This document shows, in pieces, positions 10,989 to 22,595 of a DNA stretch of 57,617 nucleotides (its first letter is position 1; each line of letters begins with the position of its first letter). The notes under the pieces are model-generated. The model was not told where the DNA came from and searched no databases. It saw only the letters and a program-made list of their open reading frames with translations. Made by a program: the position numbers and the translations under genes. The stretch comes from Fragilaria crotonensis. Taxonomy: Eukaryota > Bacillariophyta > Fragilariophyceae > Fragilariales > Fragilariaceae. The stretch covers positions 1 to 57,617 of the forward strand of contig JAKSYS010000393.1 in NCBI GenBank assembly GCA_022925895.1, in the 5' to 3' direction.

Positions 10989-11318
10989 CCGTAAATTGCG
11001 TAGTTTAAACTTCGGGGAATGTACAGTTTCGGTCATCCAAAAAGCTTATTCACCGTAAAATGACTTTTTTCGATCCACGCTCAAAAACGAAAAAATGAAG
11101 ATTCAAACTCATCCGCCTGTATTTGATGTTATAGAGCCAAATAAACCTCTTGTTTCGCTCTTTTCGAATGACCTGACGTTTCGGTTAAATGCCAGATTTT
11201 CGCCATTCTAAATGGAAAGAGTGAGTTTTTGGTCGTACGGAGGGTGTACATAAGATTCCGTCGAAATTCCGTCGAAAAAGCTTAAACACCGCTAGAGTTT
11301 AAACTACGCAATTTACGG
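10989..11318 (+). mobile_element. 330-bp MITE with TA target duplication
   Basis: Present in the 5' LTR and absent at the matching site of the 3' LTR (GTACTAGACAC), which gives exact borders. The ends are a perfect 23-bp inverted repeat beginning CCGTAAATTGCGTAG, flanked by TA on both sides (10987-10988, 11319-11320). No coding frame is evident. TA duplication points to mobilisation by a Tc1/mariner-type transposase elsewhere in the genome. Confidence 0.92.
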
Positions 11319-11428
11319 TAGACACTTACCTACTGGGGGCGTACCCCGTAACGGTTACGTCCTGGTTCTTAACCCGAACCCTATGCCGACCTGCGCGTCG
11401 CTAGGTTCCGTTAACCCGAACCATATCA

Positions 11429-11446
11429 TGGTTGCTCGCCAGACCC
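11429..11446 (+). promoter_or_regulatory. Primer binding site of Copia-2
   Basis: The bases directly after the LTR are TGGTTGCTCGCCAGACCC. An initial TGG pairs with a tRNA 3' CCA end, so this element uses a conventional PBS, unlike Copia-1. I cannot identify the tRNA from memory. Confidence 0.65.
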
Positions 11447-11507
11447 CCGTCCTGGCCCATATCCTGACCGGTCGCCGGGTTCCCTCCCGGAAACTCCGAC
11501 CTGTCTC

Positions 11508-11541
11508 AATTTAAATCTGGTGCCTAGCACCGATTTAAATT
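11508..11541 (+). other. Leader hairpin, 15-bp stem
   Basis: AATTTAAATC-T-GGTGC (11508-11523) pairs with GCACCGATTTAAATT (11527-11541): 15 pairs, one bulged T and a CTA loop. It lies between the PBS and the first ATG, a usual place for packaging or dimerisation signals in retroelement RNA. Function is inferred from position only. Confidence 0.55.
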
Positions 11542-11699
11542 GCTCTAACCCTGTTCTTTTTCATTCCAGCCCTCACCCAATACCAGCAGTACATGTCCCT
11601 ACTGCTGGGAGAAAGAAATTCTCATTCCTTGCGCTCACTTTTTTTGCAAAACTGTTCTCACCCAACTAACACTTCATCCTCAACTTTGCAACACTCACC

Positions 11700-14600
11700 A
11701 TGGCCAACCCAGCGCCCACCCGTTCGCCTCCAACCAAGGCCAACCCTCCGCCCATTGTGTGAAGCCTACGAAGCACATGGCGAACTACGTCGCCGCCGAC
11801 GGCGATTTTGCAGCTCCTTTTGATGCACTCAAAATGCTGTTCTACCTTGCAACACTTCAAACATCTATGCTGCAACTTCTAACCACTTCACTAACACTTA
11901 TCCTACAGCTGGAACTAACACCTTCACGCCCAAGAAGAGCACCAACAAGGCTCCAGGCGATTTTCAGCGCGCTCGCACGGCCCTGACTCCTGAGCAAGAG
12001 TCCGCCACGATCTCGCGTTTCCTTGCAATCGTCGAGCAAGAACGCGCCCAAGACACCAAGACCAGGGTTACCTACGCCTGCAAACCCTCCAACGAAGCAG
12101 GATCTACCGAAATGGGTCGCTCCCATTCTATTTCCAACGCAAACGGCGCCACCAACGACATCGAAGCCGCCGAACCCAAAAACGACAATGACGACGACGC
12201 GCGCAATAACACTCTCCTCCCACCTCCCTCCCGCGCCAAGAAGACTCCCCACTCGCCTCCTACGAAAGGCCTATCAAGAAGCAACGTGTTAGATTCGATA
12301 ATACCATCACAATCATCAAGAACAAGGACAACAATGAAGTCGCGAAATGCGACTCTTTCAAGATCCCGGCGTTTGACGCCGAAGACCTCTCCAACGACAA
12401 GAGGGGTACCATTCGAACCGTCTCCGAAAGTGCTTTCGAATGCACTTCTCCAAAATCCGCAATCCGACGATTACTCGTAGAGAAATCCTCGAATCCGCGA
12501 AGCCCATCAAGTTATTTCAAGAAAACGCACGTTTCACTACCGTGCTCCCCGAAGACGCTCTCCCCGAGAATTCTGACGACGCCATCCTCTCCGGCGACGA
12601 AAGAGCTTTCGAACAAGACCTCACTGACCTTAATCCGCCAGAAATTGGCGGAGAACGAGACGAAACAGTGACGGCAGAAATGGATGACAACCATTCCAAA
12701 AAACGCAAATTCATGTATGGCGCCGACAACGAGTATACACCCGCGACGCCAGAACATGTGGTTTTTCCTCCTGGTACTGTTTTTACGGCGGTCTCTACGA
12801 CAGACGAACAGTTCTTCCGCGAGCACTGCCCTTCTACGCCTGGGCACGCTACCCGTTTCTACCCACACCGCATCAATGCGGTCATACACCGCGGCAGAGT
12901 GTTCTTCCCTGGGACTCCGCCCAGCACAACCTCCGGCCGCACTCGCGGCATTTCAGTCACCAGTCTCCCCGACGAGAACACCCCCGTCCACGGTGACGCC
13001 ATCAATGGCCCCCGGTCACAACGACGGCATTGGTCCGATGTCCGAGCGCGATCCCGGAATCGAAAATGCCGTTAACCCCAACTTCAACGACGACATTTGC
13101 GAAAATGTCCTTGCTGTAGTTAACATGTCAGCCAATACCTCTATCTACTCGCCGCCTGCGCTGAGTAGTAGACGTAGCGTGCATTTGTACATGCCTGAAC
13201 TCACACGTACGTCATGTACTCCTCACACTGCCTTTACAGACGGAATCCGAACAAAACCAATGGACGAAATATTCATCAAGACTCCTCCCCAGGACGAGAA
13301 ATCGAAATTCCCTACGTCGAATTGCCCTCCCACGGACACCACCCACGCGTCTGTGGACATGCTGACGTCTACGTTTCCAGCACAGCCACACGCAATGTCC
13401 GCCTTCCATCGCCCGGACACCAAGATCTACGGTGAGACAGACAAGACGAACAAGAAAACTACCCGCTTTTCGTCAGTCACATATCACAATTTTTCATCCA
13501 AGAAAACTGCAGCCCCTACAAACTGCAACCCCTTTTATTTTCAACCCATCTCTGAAGACCCTCATATTTTTCATCCCATCGTCGACAGCGACGACTACGA
13601 GACATCATCTACCGCGTGCAACGCCTCACGTCTCATTCAAGACCCTGAAGCTTTTAGGATCCCAACGCCCTTCAGCTTCGACAGACATCCATCTCCTTCA
13701 CGTTTGCATCCGAAACTTTTTCGCCTTTATTCTCCCACTTCACCGCCACCGACGGCGCCTACGACTGCCTTTCTACGACTACAGGCATCACCAACTTCGT
13801 CGAAGCCATGTCAAGTGATCACCCTACGGATCCCTACCGACTTGACACCCCGTTTGTCCCCCTACCGACAGACAGCACATTGGACCCAATCCACCATGTG
13901 CCCTTCCTGCAGCACTCCTCTGAGCTTGACTCAAGGACTAACCCTCATGCCGCCCTTCTATATTACCCTGATGCAACTTTGCAGGATAATGTTAATGGGC
14001 CAGTCACCATGCGCAATCTACCTGCATGCGTTGACGTTAGCATCACCGCTGCATCCTTCTGCCTCCGATACATCCAATCGGACGCCGCGACCAAGAAATG
14101 TATCCGTGACCTCACTACGGACCACCTACGTCATTTCTTCCGCGAACTTCACCCTGTCCTAACTGTGGATCATACAACTATTGCTGACAATGATGACAGC
14201 ATTGAGTACATCCAATGTATGCAACACACTTTGAACAGGACAACCAACTTAGTCATGGACAATTTACCTGCTGAATTGCTCCAAACTAACTTCCCAGATG
14301 GCACCCTGCCTCTTATCTGAGTCTCCTGACTGATCATGAGCCAGACACCCCAGGCCATGAATGTGCCCTTGCCATTCTCTATGCCTTCAAGACACTGCAT
14401 CTTGTTCACTTTCTGACCTACCCTTCAAGTCAAGATTCCACTTTCAAGTTCATGCCACATGACCTCTCTGATATCATCCGAATGTGCCATCCTTTGCGAC
14501 AGCACTGCGTTTATTTCCCAACCGAAGTAATTTCAGAGACGTCCCTGCATTCATTCACACTTTCTTCCAAGACCAGCAAGTTGCTTCCAACCCCTTCGAC

Positions 14601-16190
14601 AAGCGACAAGACAGCCAACGCTCATCCTACAATGAGCATCCTACCAACTTTGGCTCAACCTCACTATTTGCCTTCACTTATTCTCCGCTTGTGAACGGCT
14701 TTGGTGACCCATCTCCCGAAATCCCACCTAGAAGCTCTCTAGCTGCAAGGTCCCTCATCTCAGCTGCCCTCCAACACCATGCATCTCTCTCTACCAAGGT
14801 CACCAATGGTGATGACCCAGATTTGCAACCTACCAACATCATTCTTGGAGCCCTACCCCCAGCTGACATGATCTTCAACTACCATTGCTCTGCCTTCCCA
14901 ATGGCTACTCTACCTACAACTGAGCAGCTCCATGGCAACACTACCTATGCAATGAACCCTGCTACCACCCTAGCAGTGAACTTTGTGATTTGTCGAGATA
15001 TATCTCCAAATTACCTCCAAGAGATCGACATCCCCGCTGGAAACCATCAATATTCCTCGGACAAGTCCCACTTCATCCCAATTTCTACCAACACCTACAA
15101 CTACTCGATCGACTTTCTACCAGATCATGAGTATCTACTCTTCCGTGTGGTCAAGACTCTTGATGTTATCGATCCCCAACGTGTGCTACCGCAGACCCCA
15201 GAACCATCCAATGTTCTCATCTTCCAAGGTACACACTCAGAGAACCCATCCTACACCTCTGGATCTCAAGTTGAACTGCCTATTCCAAAGGAAGGAGCAC
15301 ACACCTTCCCTATCATCTATGATTCTGGCAATCTGCCCATCATTTTGATCACAGAAATGGCAATGTTGAACCCTACACTTCAACCACAGTTCAAGCCCTT
15401 TTTCAGACTCAAGCTTGCATTCCTATGACTGCAAACTATGAAGCAAATCAATGGGCATGTCCTAACAATCCCAGTCAACTTTGGCGCCAGTCAAACCCTG
15501 TCCACCATGTTGTTGATGATCCTCACACTGTTCCCTTGATCTTGCTATCAGACTTATCCAAGTTATCACCACGAAACGTGGATCCGACAATGTCTACCGC
15601 GCTTGGGCCTTGCCACATCTTCAAGACGCCCTCCAAAAGCCGGCTGATCAGATCAAACACAATCGCTTTTCATTTTTCTGGCAACAGCACAATCACCCAG
15701 AATACCCATACACAAACAAGACTCCAGAATTACTCCTTAATGTCATTCCTGGTGAGTCCAGTTCCTTGTGTTCTGACAATGAAAGCACAGCCAAATCTAT
15801 TACTTGCAACTCACTTATCCCTCCTGGCCACAGACACAATGATGTGAATGTAGCAACAGAGGATAATTGCAATGTAATTAGATATGATTTGGAAAACAAC
15901 AATGTCCTCTTGAACACAATGCATTAGTTGTTCTCACACGCAGATCATCGCTTCTACCGGAAAACAACCCGGGAATCGAACCTGCAACCCCCAATCCTGA
16001 AAACTCAGACAGTTCTACCGAAATTGACGAAACAGAACATGAAACGTCAGCAATTCCTGAAAACTCACCCATTTCTGACACTCCTGCTCCTTTTATTGAC
16101 ACTTCGCAACAAAATCCGACAGAAAATCCGTCGAATCCCTTGCAGCGTCTGTCACGTGCAGTCGGACAAATTCTAACACCAAAAACCCCC
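11700..16190 (+). pseudogene. Copia-2 extra 5' coding region (unknown protein)
   Basis: From the first ATG after the leader (11700, CACCATGG) to the gag frame at 16192, coding-like sequence is found in successive frames (about 11900-12300, 12440-13075, 12684-14160, 13808-14320, 14340-14500, 14484-15428, 15610-15927, 15950-16190). The protein is rich in Pro, Thr, Ser and Asn, low-complexity at first, then more globular at 13808-15428 (for example HLRHFFRELHPVLT and NYLQEIDIPAGNHQY). I recognise no domain. Most junctions are one-base shifts, so it could be one long frame of ~1400 codons joined to gag. Such an extension is not part of a standard Copia element. Confidence 0.5.
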
Positions 16191-16191
16191 C

Positions 16192-17457
16192 TTGTCCGAC
16201 ACAGCAGACCAAACCCAGCCTCCACCCGCTGAAATTGTTCCCAAAACACCAACGTCAAGACCAAACGCTCCGTTACCGACAAAACGCTCAGAAACTCACC
16301 CAACGTTCGCTTACCCGCCAAGACAAGAGACATTCTTCGACGACGACGACCAAGACGACGAACAAGAAGACGACAACGGACCGCCTCAGATTCCCTTAGG
16401 TTCTCCTGATGCCCTGACTTCATCAACAAGAACCGACTTCACATATCCTCCGATTGAAGATTTGACAAGAACGCTCCTGAAATACGCCAAGACTGCAAAC
16501 CTTCGAAAGCTGAACTATCCAAGTGATCTTCTCCAACGACGACGTCAGTTCAATGCCTTTATGGACAACCTTCGAATTGTTTGCAACATATCTCCATGGA
16601 CACGCAACGTCTTTGACCTTTGGCCAAAGCAAATCAGCTACTCCCATCCATGCATTGGCACAGCACTCTACAACCTGATCTTCACCAACATCAGTGATCC
16701 TTGCCAGAAGCACATCATTGACTGTCCACCTGATGCCAGAACTGCCATTCTGACTCTAAGACGTCATTGTGCTCCACTCACCCAAGATCACATTGAACGC
16801 ACGCGCGAATCCTTCTACTCGATCAAACAAGGTCACCAAGAAGTTGCGACATCATACTTGAATCGCATTCGGACTCTAACGCGCGACTGCTATCATGCCG
16901 GTATCCCTAACACCGATGCCGACATTATCAAGCGAACCATCCGTGGCGGCAGCAATCACCACTTTTATGCTGCTTCCTACCAACGTTTTGACGCCGACAT
17001 CCGTCGAGCTGAGTTGAATGACGAAGAACTACCCACTTTTGCGGAACTTGAGAGCCATTTGCTGAACATCGACGACTCGCGTGGACTCACTCTCCCTTCC
17101 CAAAATCAACGCAATTACAACCAGCATGCAAATTCTGCACGTCAACCGTTTTCAAACCAATCCTCTCGCCCTCGCCAAGGCACAACGCGCGTTTTCACAC
17201 CACGCCAACAACATGCCTTCAGTTCTATGATGCGACCGTACACTGCTTCAAACAACAGACCACCGCATCGACCAAACAATCGAGGACCGAATCAAGCTCC
17301 TGCACCACCAAGACAACATAACAACAATGATCGCAGAAGCACACCACAACAATCTCGCCCTTTTCAACAACAGAATCGCGGCTCACGCCCTCCTCTCAGA
17401 CCGATATCTTCAAACAATGGAAATCAACGGCGCCTCCAAACAACACACCAGCTGTGA
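16192..17457 (+). CDS. Copia-2 gag (capsid region)
   Basis: Open frame of ~420 codons. An acidic low-complexity start (residues 45-70) is followed by a helical retrotransposon gag domain at about residues 80-300: DLTRTLLKYAKTANLRKL, then YSIKQGHQEVATSYLNRIRTL, then a C-terminal domain ending ELESHLLNID. After that comes a Gln/Asn/Arg-rich tail of RNA-binding character. The usual pattern 'frequent tours of xxYLxRhrxL' seen in UBN2/RVT gag proteins is present. A one-base change at 17454-17457 puts the zinc knuckle in the next frame. It probably forms the element's particle shell. Confidence 0.75.
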   Translation: MSDTADQTQPPPAEIVPKTPTSRPNAPLPTKRSETHPTFAYPPRQETFFDDDDQDDEQEDDNGPPQIPLGSPDALTSSTRTDFTYPPIEDLTRTLLKYAKTANLRKLNYPSDLLQRRRQFNAFMDNLRIVCNISPWTRNVFDLWPKQISYSHPCIGTALYNLIFTNISDPCQKHIIDCPPDARTAILTLRRHCAPLTQDHIERTRESFYSIKQGHQEVATSYLNRIRTLTRDCYHAGIPNTDADIIKRTIRGGSNHHFYAASYQRFDADIRRAELNDEELPTFAELESHLLNIDDSRGLTLPSQNQRNYNQHANSARQPFSNQSSRPRQGTTRVFTPRQQHAFSSMMRPYTASNNRPPHRPNNRGPNQAPAPPRQHNNNDRRSTPQQSRPFQQQNRGSRPPLRPISSNNGNQRRLQTTHQL

Positions 17458-18486
17458 GACGAAACCCTAACACATCCAATGCTGCAAATATTGTATGCAA
17501 TAACTGTGGTAGACTTGGCCACTATGCTAATCGATGCATAACCGCCAATCGCTCATCAACTAACCAGAACAACCGTGGAGGACCGCCGCCCAGAAATCCA
17601 AACAATGAAAATGCAGCACCCCGCAACCAGCGTGCTTACTTCATTACTGACTCAACTGCTTCTAACTCCCATGCTTTTCACCATCAAGCATACATGGCCT
17701 CCTGTGATCTCCAGGACACCTTCAATGGCCCATCTGCAGTTACCTCATGGCCTGATGTCAATGCTCCTCAGATGGAAATCAACAGAGCATTGCTCAACAA
17801 TGATTTCTTACCATCAGCACCAAACTCTCCACCCAACACAGGCTCAACAGAACTCTTCCCTGAAGACCCTTATCAACACATCAAAGATTTGGACCACCAA
17901 GTCTTGACAACTGGCTACCTGACAGTGGTGCCACATGTCATTATACACCCGTTTTCAGCGACCTTCGTGATGTTGAAGCCTGCCACATCCCTGTCTCTCT
18001 TGCTGATGGAACCACCAAGATCTCAACATTCAAAGGAACCACTGACTGCTACTTCACCTCTGATGAAGGACAAAAGTCTATCCTTGGCCTAACTGATGTT
18101 TATTATATTGAAGGTCTCAGCCACCGCCTTCTTTCCCTGACAACCATCTCTGCAACCCAGAATTTCACAGTCATCATCCAGAACAGAGCCACTACAATCC
18201 AGTTCCCAAACAATTCAAAATACACATGGCCCCTGCTCCTGCATGAACTCCCAACACAGAATGCCTTTTCTACCATGGCACAACCTGTGGACACCACACC
18301 TGATGAAACTTCCTTCTCCCCTGCATTTGACCAACATGTTGATCCTACACAAGCTGACACCTCAAGACCAACAACTTCTTTGCCTCTTGAGACCATATCC
18401 CGTCGCCTTGCGCACCGAAATTTCCGCAATCTCATGACCGGATCCCTGCATCACGCTTGGAATGATCATACACTCGCCTGCGATTG
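17454..18486 (+). pseudogene. Copia-2 zinc knuckle and protease
   Basis: A canonical CCHC knuckle (CNNCGRLGHYANRC) at about 17495-17540 follows the gag tail. An Asn-rich linker leads to a retropepsin-type active site DSGATCHYT beginning at 17921 and the downstream Copia protease pattern GLTDVYYIEGLSHRLLSL near 18090. The frame changes once near 17910. A GAG-pre-integrase-like HRNF segment is at about 18415-18480. Confidence 0.75.
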
Positions 18487-19277
18487 ACAAAAACACTTGG
18501 CCAATTCGTATCTCGATTAGCCAAAAACACGCTCGCAGCAAAATTCCTCTCAGACAAGGCTCAGAACCGTTTCACCAACTTCACCTTGATCTCATGAGAA
18601 ACCCCTTTCGGTTTGGACTCACCACTGCAACAAACTATTCAGCCTACCTCTTTATTGTCACAACACCTGGCAAGCTAACTGGCTGGATAGGACTTCCAAC
18701 TGAAAGCACCACATCCATCATCACAGCCCTTAAGTCCTGGCTTACTCAGACAGAACTACTTGGCCGCACAAAGTCCGTCCGCTTCATCCGTACTGATGCC
18801 GGATCTGCCTTTACATCTGCAAAATTCATCACAGAATGCAACAACCTTGGAATCAAACTTGAAGCTGCTGCTCCAGAACACCAAGAAATGAATGGCATCT
18901 GTGAAGCCAAATGGAGAGAAGTTCACAACACTGCAAATGTACTTCTCAACACTGCCCGACTTGGCGGTGCCTTCTTCCATCATGCACATGCCTATGCTGT
19001 TAGCATTATTAATGCTTGTCCAGCCAAGAATGTGACTGATCAACATGGCAACCCAACCACACCCTTCCAATACAGCTATGGCAGAAAACCAAGCCTTGCC
19101 AACTTCCGCGTATTTGGATGCCCTGTCTACTTCAAGCGCTACGAACCGACCTTCCGCAACAAGCTGATTACCTATAAGCAACAACTCCAACGTGCTTCCC
19201 GTGGTATCTTCATCGGTTTCCAGAGAACTCAGCCGGATGGCTCGTTTACTCTCCTGATCATCCGCAGCGCATCGTAA
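18462..19277 (+). pseudogene. Copia-2 integrase
   Basis: 271-codon frame with the retroviral integrase core: D in QLHLDLM, D in IRTDAGSAF, E in NGICEAKWRE, with spacing normal for Copia. The C-terminal part (NFRVFGCPVYFKRY...GIFIGFQ) is the typical Copia integrase tail. It stops at 19277; the linker to RT continues in another frame. The printed start is not a real start, as the protein is made by cleavage of a polyprotein. Confidence 0.85.
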
Positions 19278-21170
19278 TCACTCGCGACGCCTACTTTGAT
19301 GAAGACTTCAGCTCTGCCCTTGCCTTCGATTCAAAGCCCTTTGCCGGAGCCATTCCCATCCGATCTCACTTGGATCCCAATGGACTCCAATCTTTGGACA
19401 ACTCTGAACCATCAATTGTCCACCAAACTGGATCTGCTGCCAATCTAGGCATCACACCATCCACCTATCTTGAAGAACTCCATGACTCTGAACACCTTTT
19501 ACAAGCACAAGACAATGGCCCTTCAAGCACTACCCATCCAGAAGATGATATTGATGACACTGATCCCATCACAGAATCTGACATCTCTCCTGGACCAACA
19601 CCACCAACTCCTCAGCTGATCAACTGGACCTTTCACCAACTGAGACACACCCCACTTCACAAGGAAATGACTTTATACTTCCAAGAGTGTGCTGAATCTC
19701 TGCCATCAGTTGATCCCATCCACACTGCCATGCTTGCTGTTGACGCATCCACAACTTCGCCCACCGACGATCCAGTGGACAAGTATCTTCCTGAACCGCA
19801 ATCCTTCAAAGCCGTTCTCAAACTTGACGATGACGTCCGCAATGCCTGGCTACATGCTATTCGCATGGAAATCAAGAACTTAATCGACCACGATACCTTC
19901 ATCCTAGGTGAACAACCCCGGAAAGATGAACTCATCATCCCTGTCAAACTTGTCTTGAAAGCAAAACAAACTGCAACTGGTAAACTTGAAAAACTTAAAG
20001 CTCGCCTTGTCGCCCGTGGCGACTTGGAAAACGATTGAAGAAAACTAAAGCTGCTTACCAGCAATTTCTCCAACAACAAAAACAAGACAATGCTGAAAAC
20101 AATCCTGAATCCAGCAAGACAACTAACACCATCCCAATTGAGGTACCTCAACCTTTTGAGGACACATGGTCACCCTGTGCATCTTCAAGAGGGGTCAAGT
20201 TACTTCTCTCAACAATCTGTGCATCCCACCGCACTCTCAAAAGTGCCGACTTCATTGGCGCATATCTACAAGCCAAAGTCATCGGTCGCCACTTTGTCAG
20301 ACTTCCACTTGAGTATGCATATTACTTCCCTGAATATGCTAAATACTTTGGAACTCCAGCCCTTTTGAACAAGGGAATCTATGGACTTGTTTACTCTGGA
20401 AAATATTGGAACATTGAATTCTCTGAATGGCTTTACTCCAAAGGATTCATCCAATCCCAGTCTGAACCCTCCTATTTTGTCTTTTACAACAAACACAACC
20501 AATGGTTACGCCTTCTCTTCTTTGTCGACGACATGCTCTACGCTGGCAGCAATGACGCCATCGAAAAAGAATTCGAAGAATCTGTCCGCAATCGCTTTGA
20601 CGTCAAGTTCCTTGGACCTGCTCAATGGTTCTTGCAAATGCGTATCCATCAACACAAAGACAAAACCTACACTCTCGACCAACATCGCTACGTTCTCAAC
20701 ACTTTGCAACGTTACGATCCCAACTCCGAGTTCCCTGAACGTGAAACACCATTCCCACCGGATTACACCTTCAGTAAAGACAATCGACCTGTCACCGATC
20801 ATGACAAACAAGTTGTCGAACAACACGAGAAACGCCTCCCATTCCGCTCCGCTGTATGTACGCTACTCTATCTTGCCTACAACACCCGTGCTGATATCCT
20901 CTTCGCAGTCTGCAAACTTGCAAAAGCCTGCGTCTGCCCTGGCGCACTCGACTTCCGTGCTCTTATCTGGCTGATTGGCTACCTACGCCGTCGCCCATAT
21001 TATGCCATCAAGTTCTACCCGGATGCCACGACCAACCCTGTTTACGACATATGTCGTCAACACCGCATTCCCCATTCCGACTTAACCGTATTTTCCGACG
21101 CCAGCTGGCAAGATTGCCCTGACACTGGCCGCTCTACTGTCGGTTATATGATCTTCACAACGGTGCTCTC
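19278..21170 (+). pseudogene. Copia-2 reverse transcriptase
   Basis: Acidic linker, then RT fingers (AWLHAIRMEIKNL, LKARLVARGDL) to a TGA at about 20036. The missing T in GATTGAAG restores the frame into LKKTKAAYQQ. The palm follows, with KSADFIGAYLQA and the catalytic box LLFFVDDMLYAGS near 20515. The thumb and connection carry a long insert (PFPPDYTFSKDNRPV) before LLYLAYNTRADILFAV. FVDD instead of YVDD/YTDD, and the absence of the usual TFSPV block in that exact form, mark a lineage distinct from Copia-1. Confidence 0.85.
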
Positions 21171-21638
21171 ATCGAAGCCAACTCTACGATGCCAACACCA
21201 ATTGCTATGTCAACGTCCGAGGCCGAATACATGGCCGCATGCTCTGCATCCATGGCCACAGCTCACATTCGGATGCTACTCTACGACATGACATATCTCG
21301 GAACCAAACATTGGCGCGAATCTATGCAGCGTCTTCCAACCATTCCATCGATTCTCATGATCGACAACGAAGCCACTGTGCAGATCGCCAAGAACGGCAA
21401 ATTAACCCGCAAGACTCGTCACATCGAACGACGTTTCCACTATGTCCGTCAAGGCCAACAAGACGGTATACATCAACTACATTGGATACCTTGCGATTCT
21501 CAACTTGCCGACATCCTCACAAAAACACAAGTCTCTTCCAAAATTGATCAACACATTGACAAAGTCTTCTGTACACTTCCTGATCACATGCTACAACTAC
21601 AAGTGAATCTACAGAGATTTGATTCAAGAGGGTGTTAA
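21060..21638 (+). pseudogene. Copia-2 RNase H and C-terminus
   Basis: RNase H starts with VFSDASWQD (near 21090). After a frame change at about 21165 it continues with MSTSEAEYMAACS (catalytic Glu) and MIDNEATVQIAKNG (Asp), ending SQLADILTKTQVS and a stop at 21638 just inside the 3' LTR. The polypurine run CAAGAGGG (21625-21632) precedes the LTR. Confidence 0.85.
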
Positions 21639-22516
21639 ACATCCGTATCGCCCTACATATTTTCTATTATCCCTATCCCTAATTACTGACGCCCGAGTGC
21701 ACAGTAAAACATTACATCCGTGCTCCAGTAACCAGTGCGACACTGCACGACTGGAATCAAAACTCACGTCGATTCAAATCATGTTCATCTCATCCCATGA
21801 GTTTGAACAATCATTTTCAAACGAGGCTCAACGCCTCGTACGACAAAAACAACGTCGTCACGCGACGTCTTCCGAAACGAGGAGTGTTCCTCATTGTTCC
21901 AAGGAACACTCCTTCATCAGACCTCTCATCACGGTCGCCCTCCTTCTTCCCACAATTGTCAATTTTTCATATTTTAGTGTCACTCACCTTTTACTTACTG
22001 CACATATTTTTCGCACGATGATGATGATCGACCATGACGCGTTTTACCCGCCGTCGTCATGACATCATATACACCGTGCTGTATAAATATTAGTAGCCAG
22101 TACGACGGTACTCACTACAACGACAATACAGCACAACACGGCGACCGGTACAACAGTACCTTCGCACACAACTTCCTCTGCCCGTCGATAGTACGCGCAC
22201 GTCTGAGTTTAACGTTACTGTACATAACGATAAACCAATAGACAGTGCCCACTATACGACACGCGATATTTCTACTAGTCAGTCTCTCGCACATTCATGT
22301 AGCGACAGAACGACAGATAGTACACACATATCGTTATCTGTAGCGGTAGACAGCACTGCGTAGCTGTACCGTTTATAGATGAACTATGCAGTAGTCAGTG
22401 TCGTACTAGACACTTACCTACTGGGGGCGTACCCCGTAACGGTTACGTCCTGGTTCTTAACCCGAACCCTATGCCGACCTGCGCGTCGCTAGGTTCCGTT
22501 AACCCGAACCATATCA
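21633..22516 (+). repeat. 3' LTR of Copia-2
   Basis: 884 bp, TGTTAAACATCC to ACCATATCA, followed by GGGAG (22517-22521). It lacks the MITE. It differs from the 5' LTR mostly by loss of single bases in short runs (for example at 21655-21665 and 21870-21915). It carries TATAAATA at 22082-22089. Confidence 0.95.
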
Positions 22517-22595
22517 GGGAGTGTGACATTACCAGTACTGCGGTGAATATTAACGCTTACCAACGGGAATCAAGGGTCACTACATCGGTCATAGG

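Larger units (their letters stand above)
10199..11428 (+). repeat. 5' LTR of Copia-2 (contains a MITE)
   Basis: Begins TGTTAAACATCC and ends ACCATATCA. It aligns with 21633-22516 throughout except for 332 bp (10989-11320) that are the inserted MITE plus one TA. Without the insert it is ~898 bp against 884 bp. Confidence 0.95.
10199..22516 (+). mobile_element. Copia-2: 12.3-kb Ty1/Copia retrotransposon
   Basis: Complete LTR element: 5' LTR 10199-11428, internal region 11429-21632, 3' LTR 21633-22516, both LTRs TG...CA, flanked by GGGAG on each side. The pol order is protease, integrase, RT, RNase H (Copia). It differs clearly from Copia-1 in its gag zinc knuckle (true CCHC), its protease motif (DSGAT) and its RT box (FVDD). 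The internal region is about twice the usual Copia size because of extra coding-like DNA at 11700-16190. The LTRs are nearly identical, differing mainly by one-base run-length changes and a MITE in the 5' copy, so insertion was recent. Confidence 0.95.

Noticed and set aside
10265-11008. 247-codon frame in the Copia-2 5' LTR (partly repeated at 21619-22062 in the 3' LTR)
   Set aside because: Lies wholly in LTR sequence; the two copies shift frame relative to each other and contain no domain, so it is a chance frame.
10199-11428. Treating the first LTR as the 3' LTR of Copia-1
   Set aside because: The GGGAG duplication and the TGTGAC start at 22522 show that it is the 5' LTR of Copia-2.
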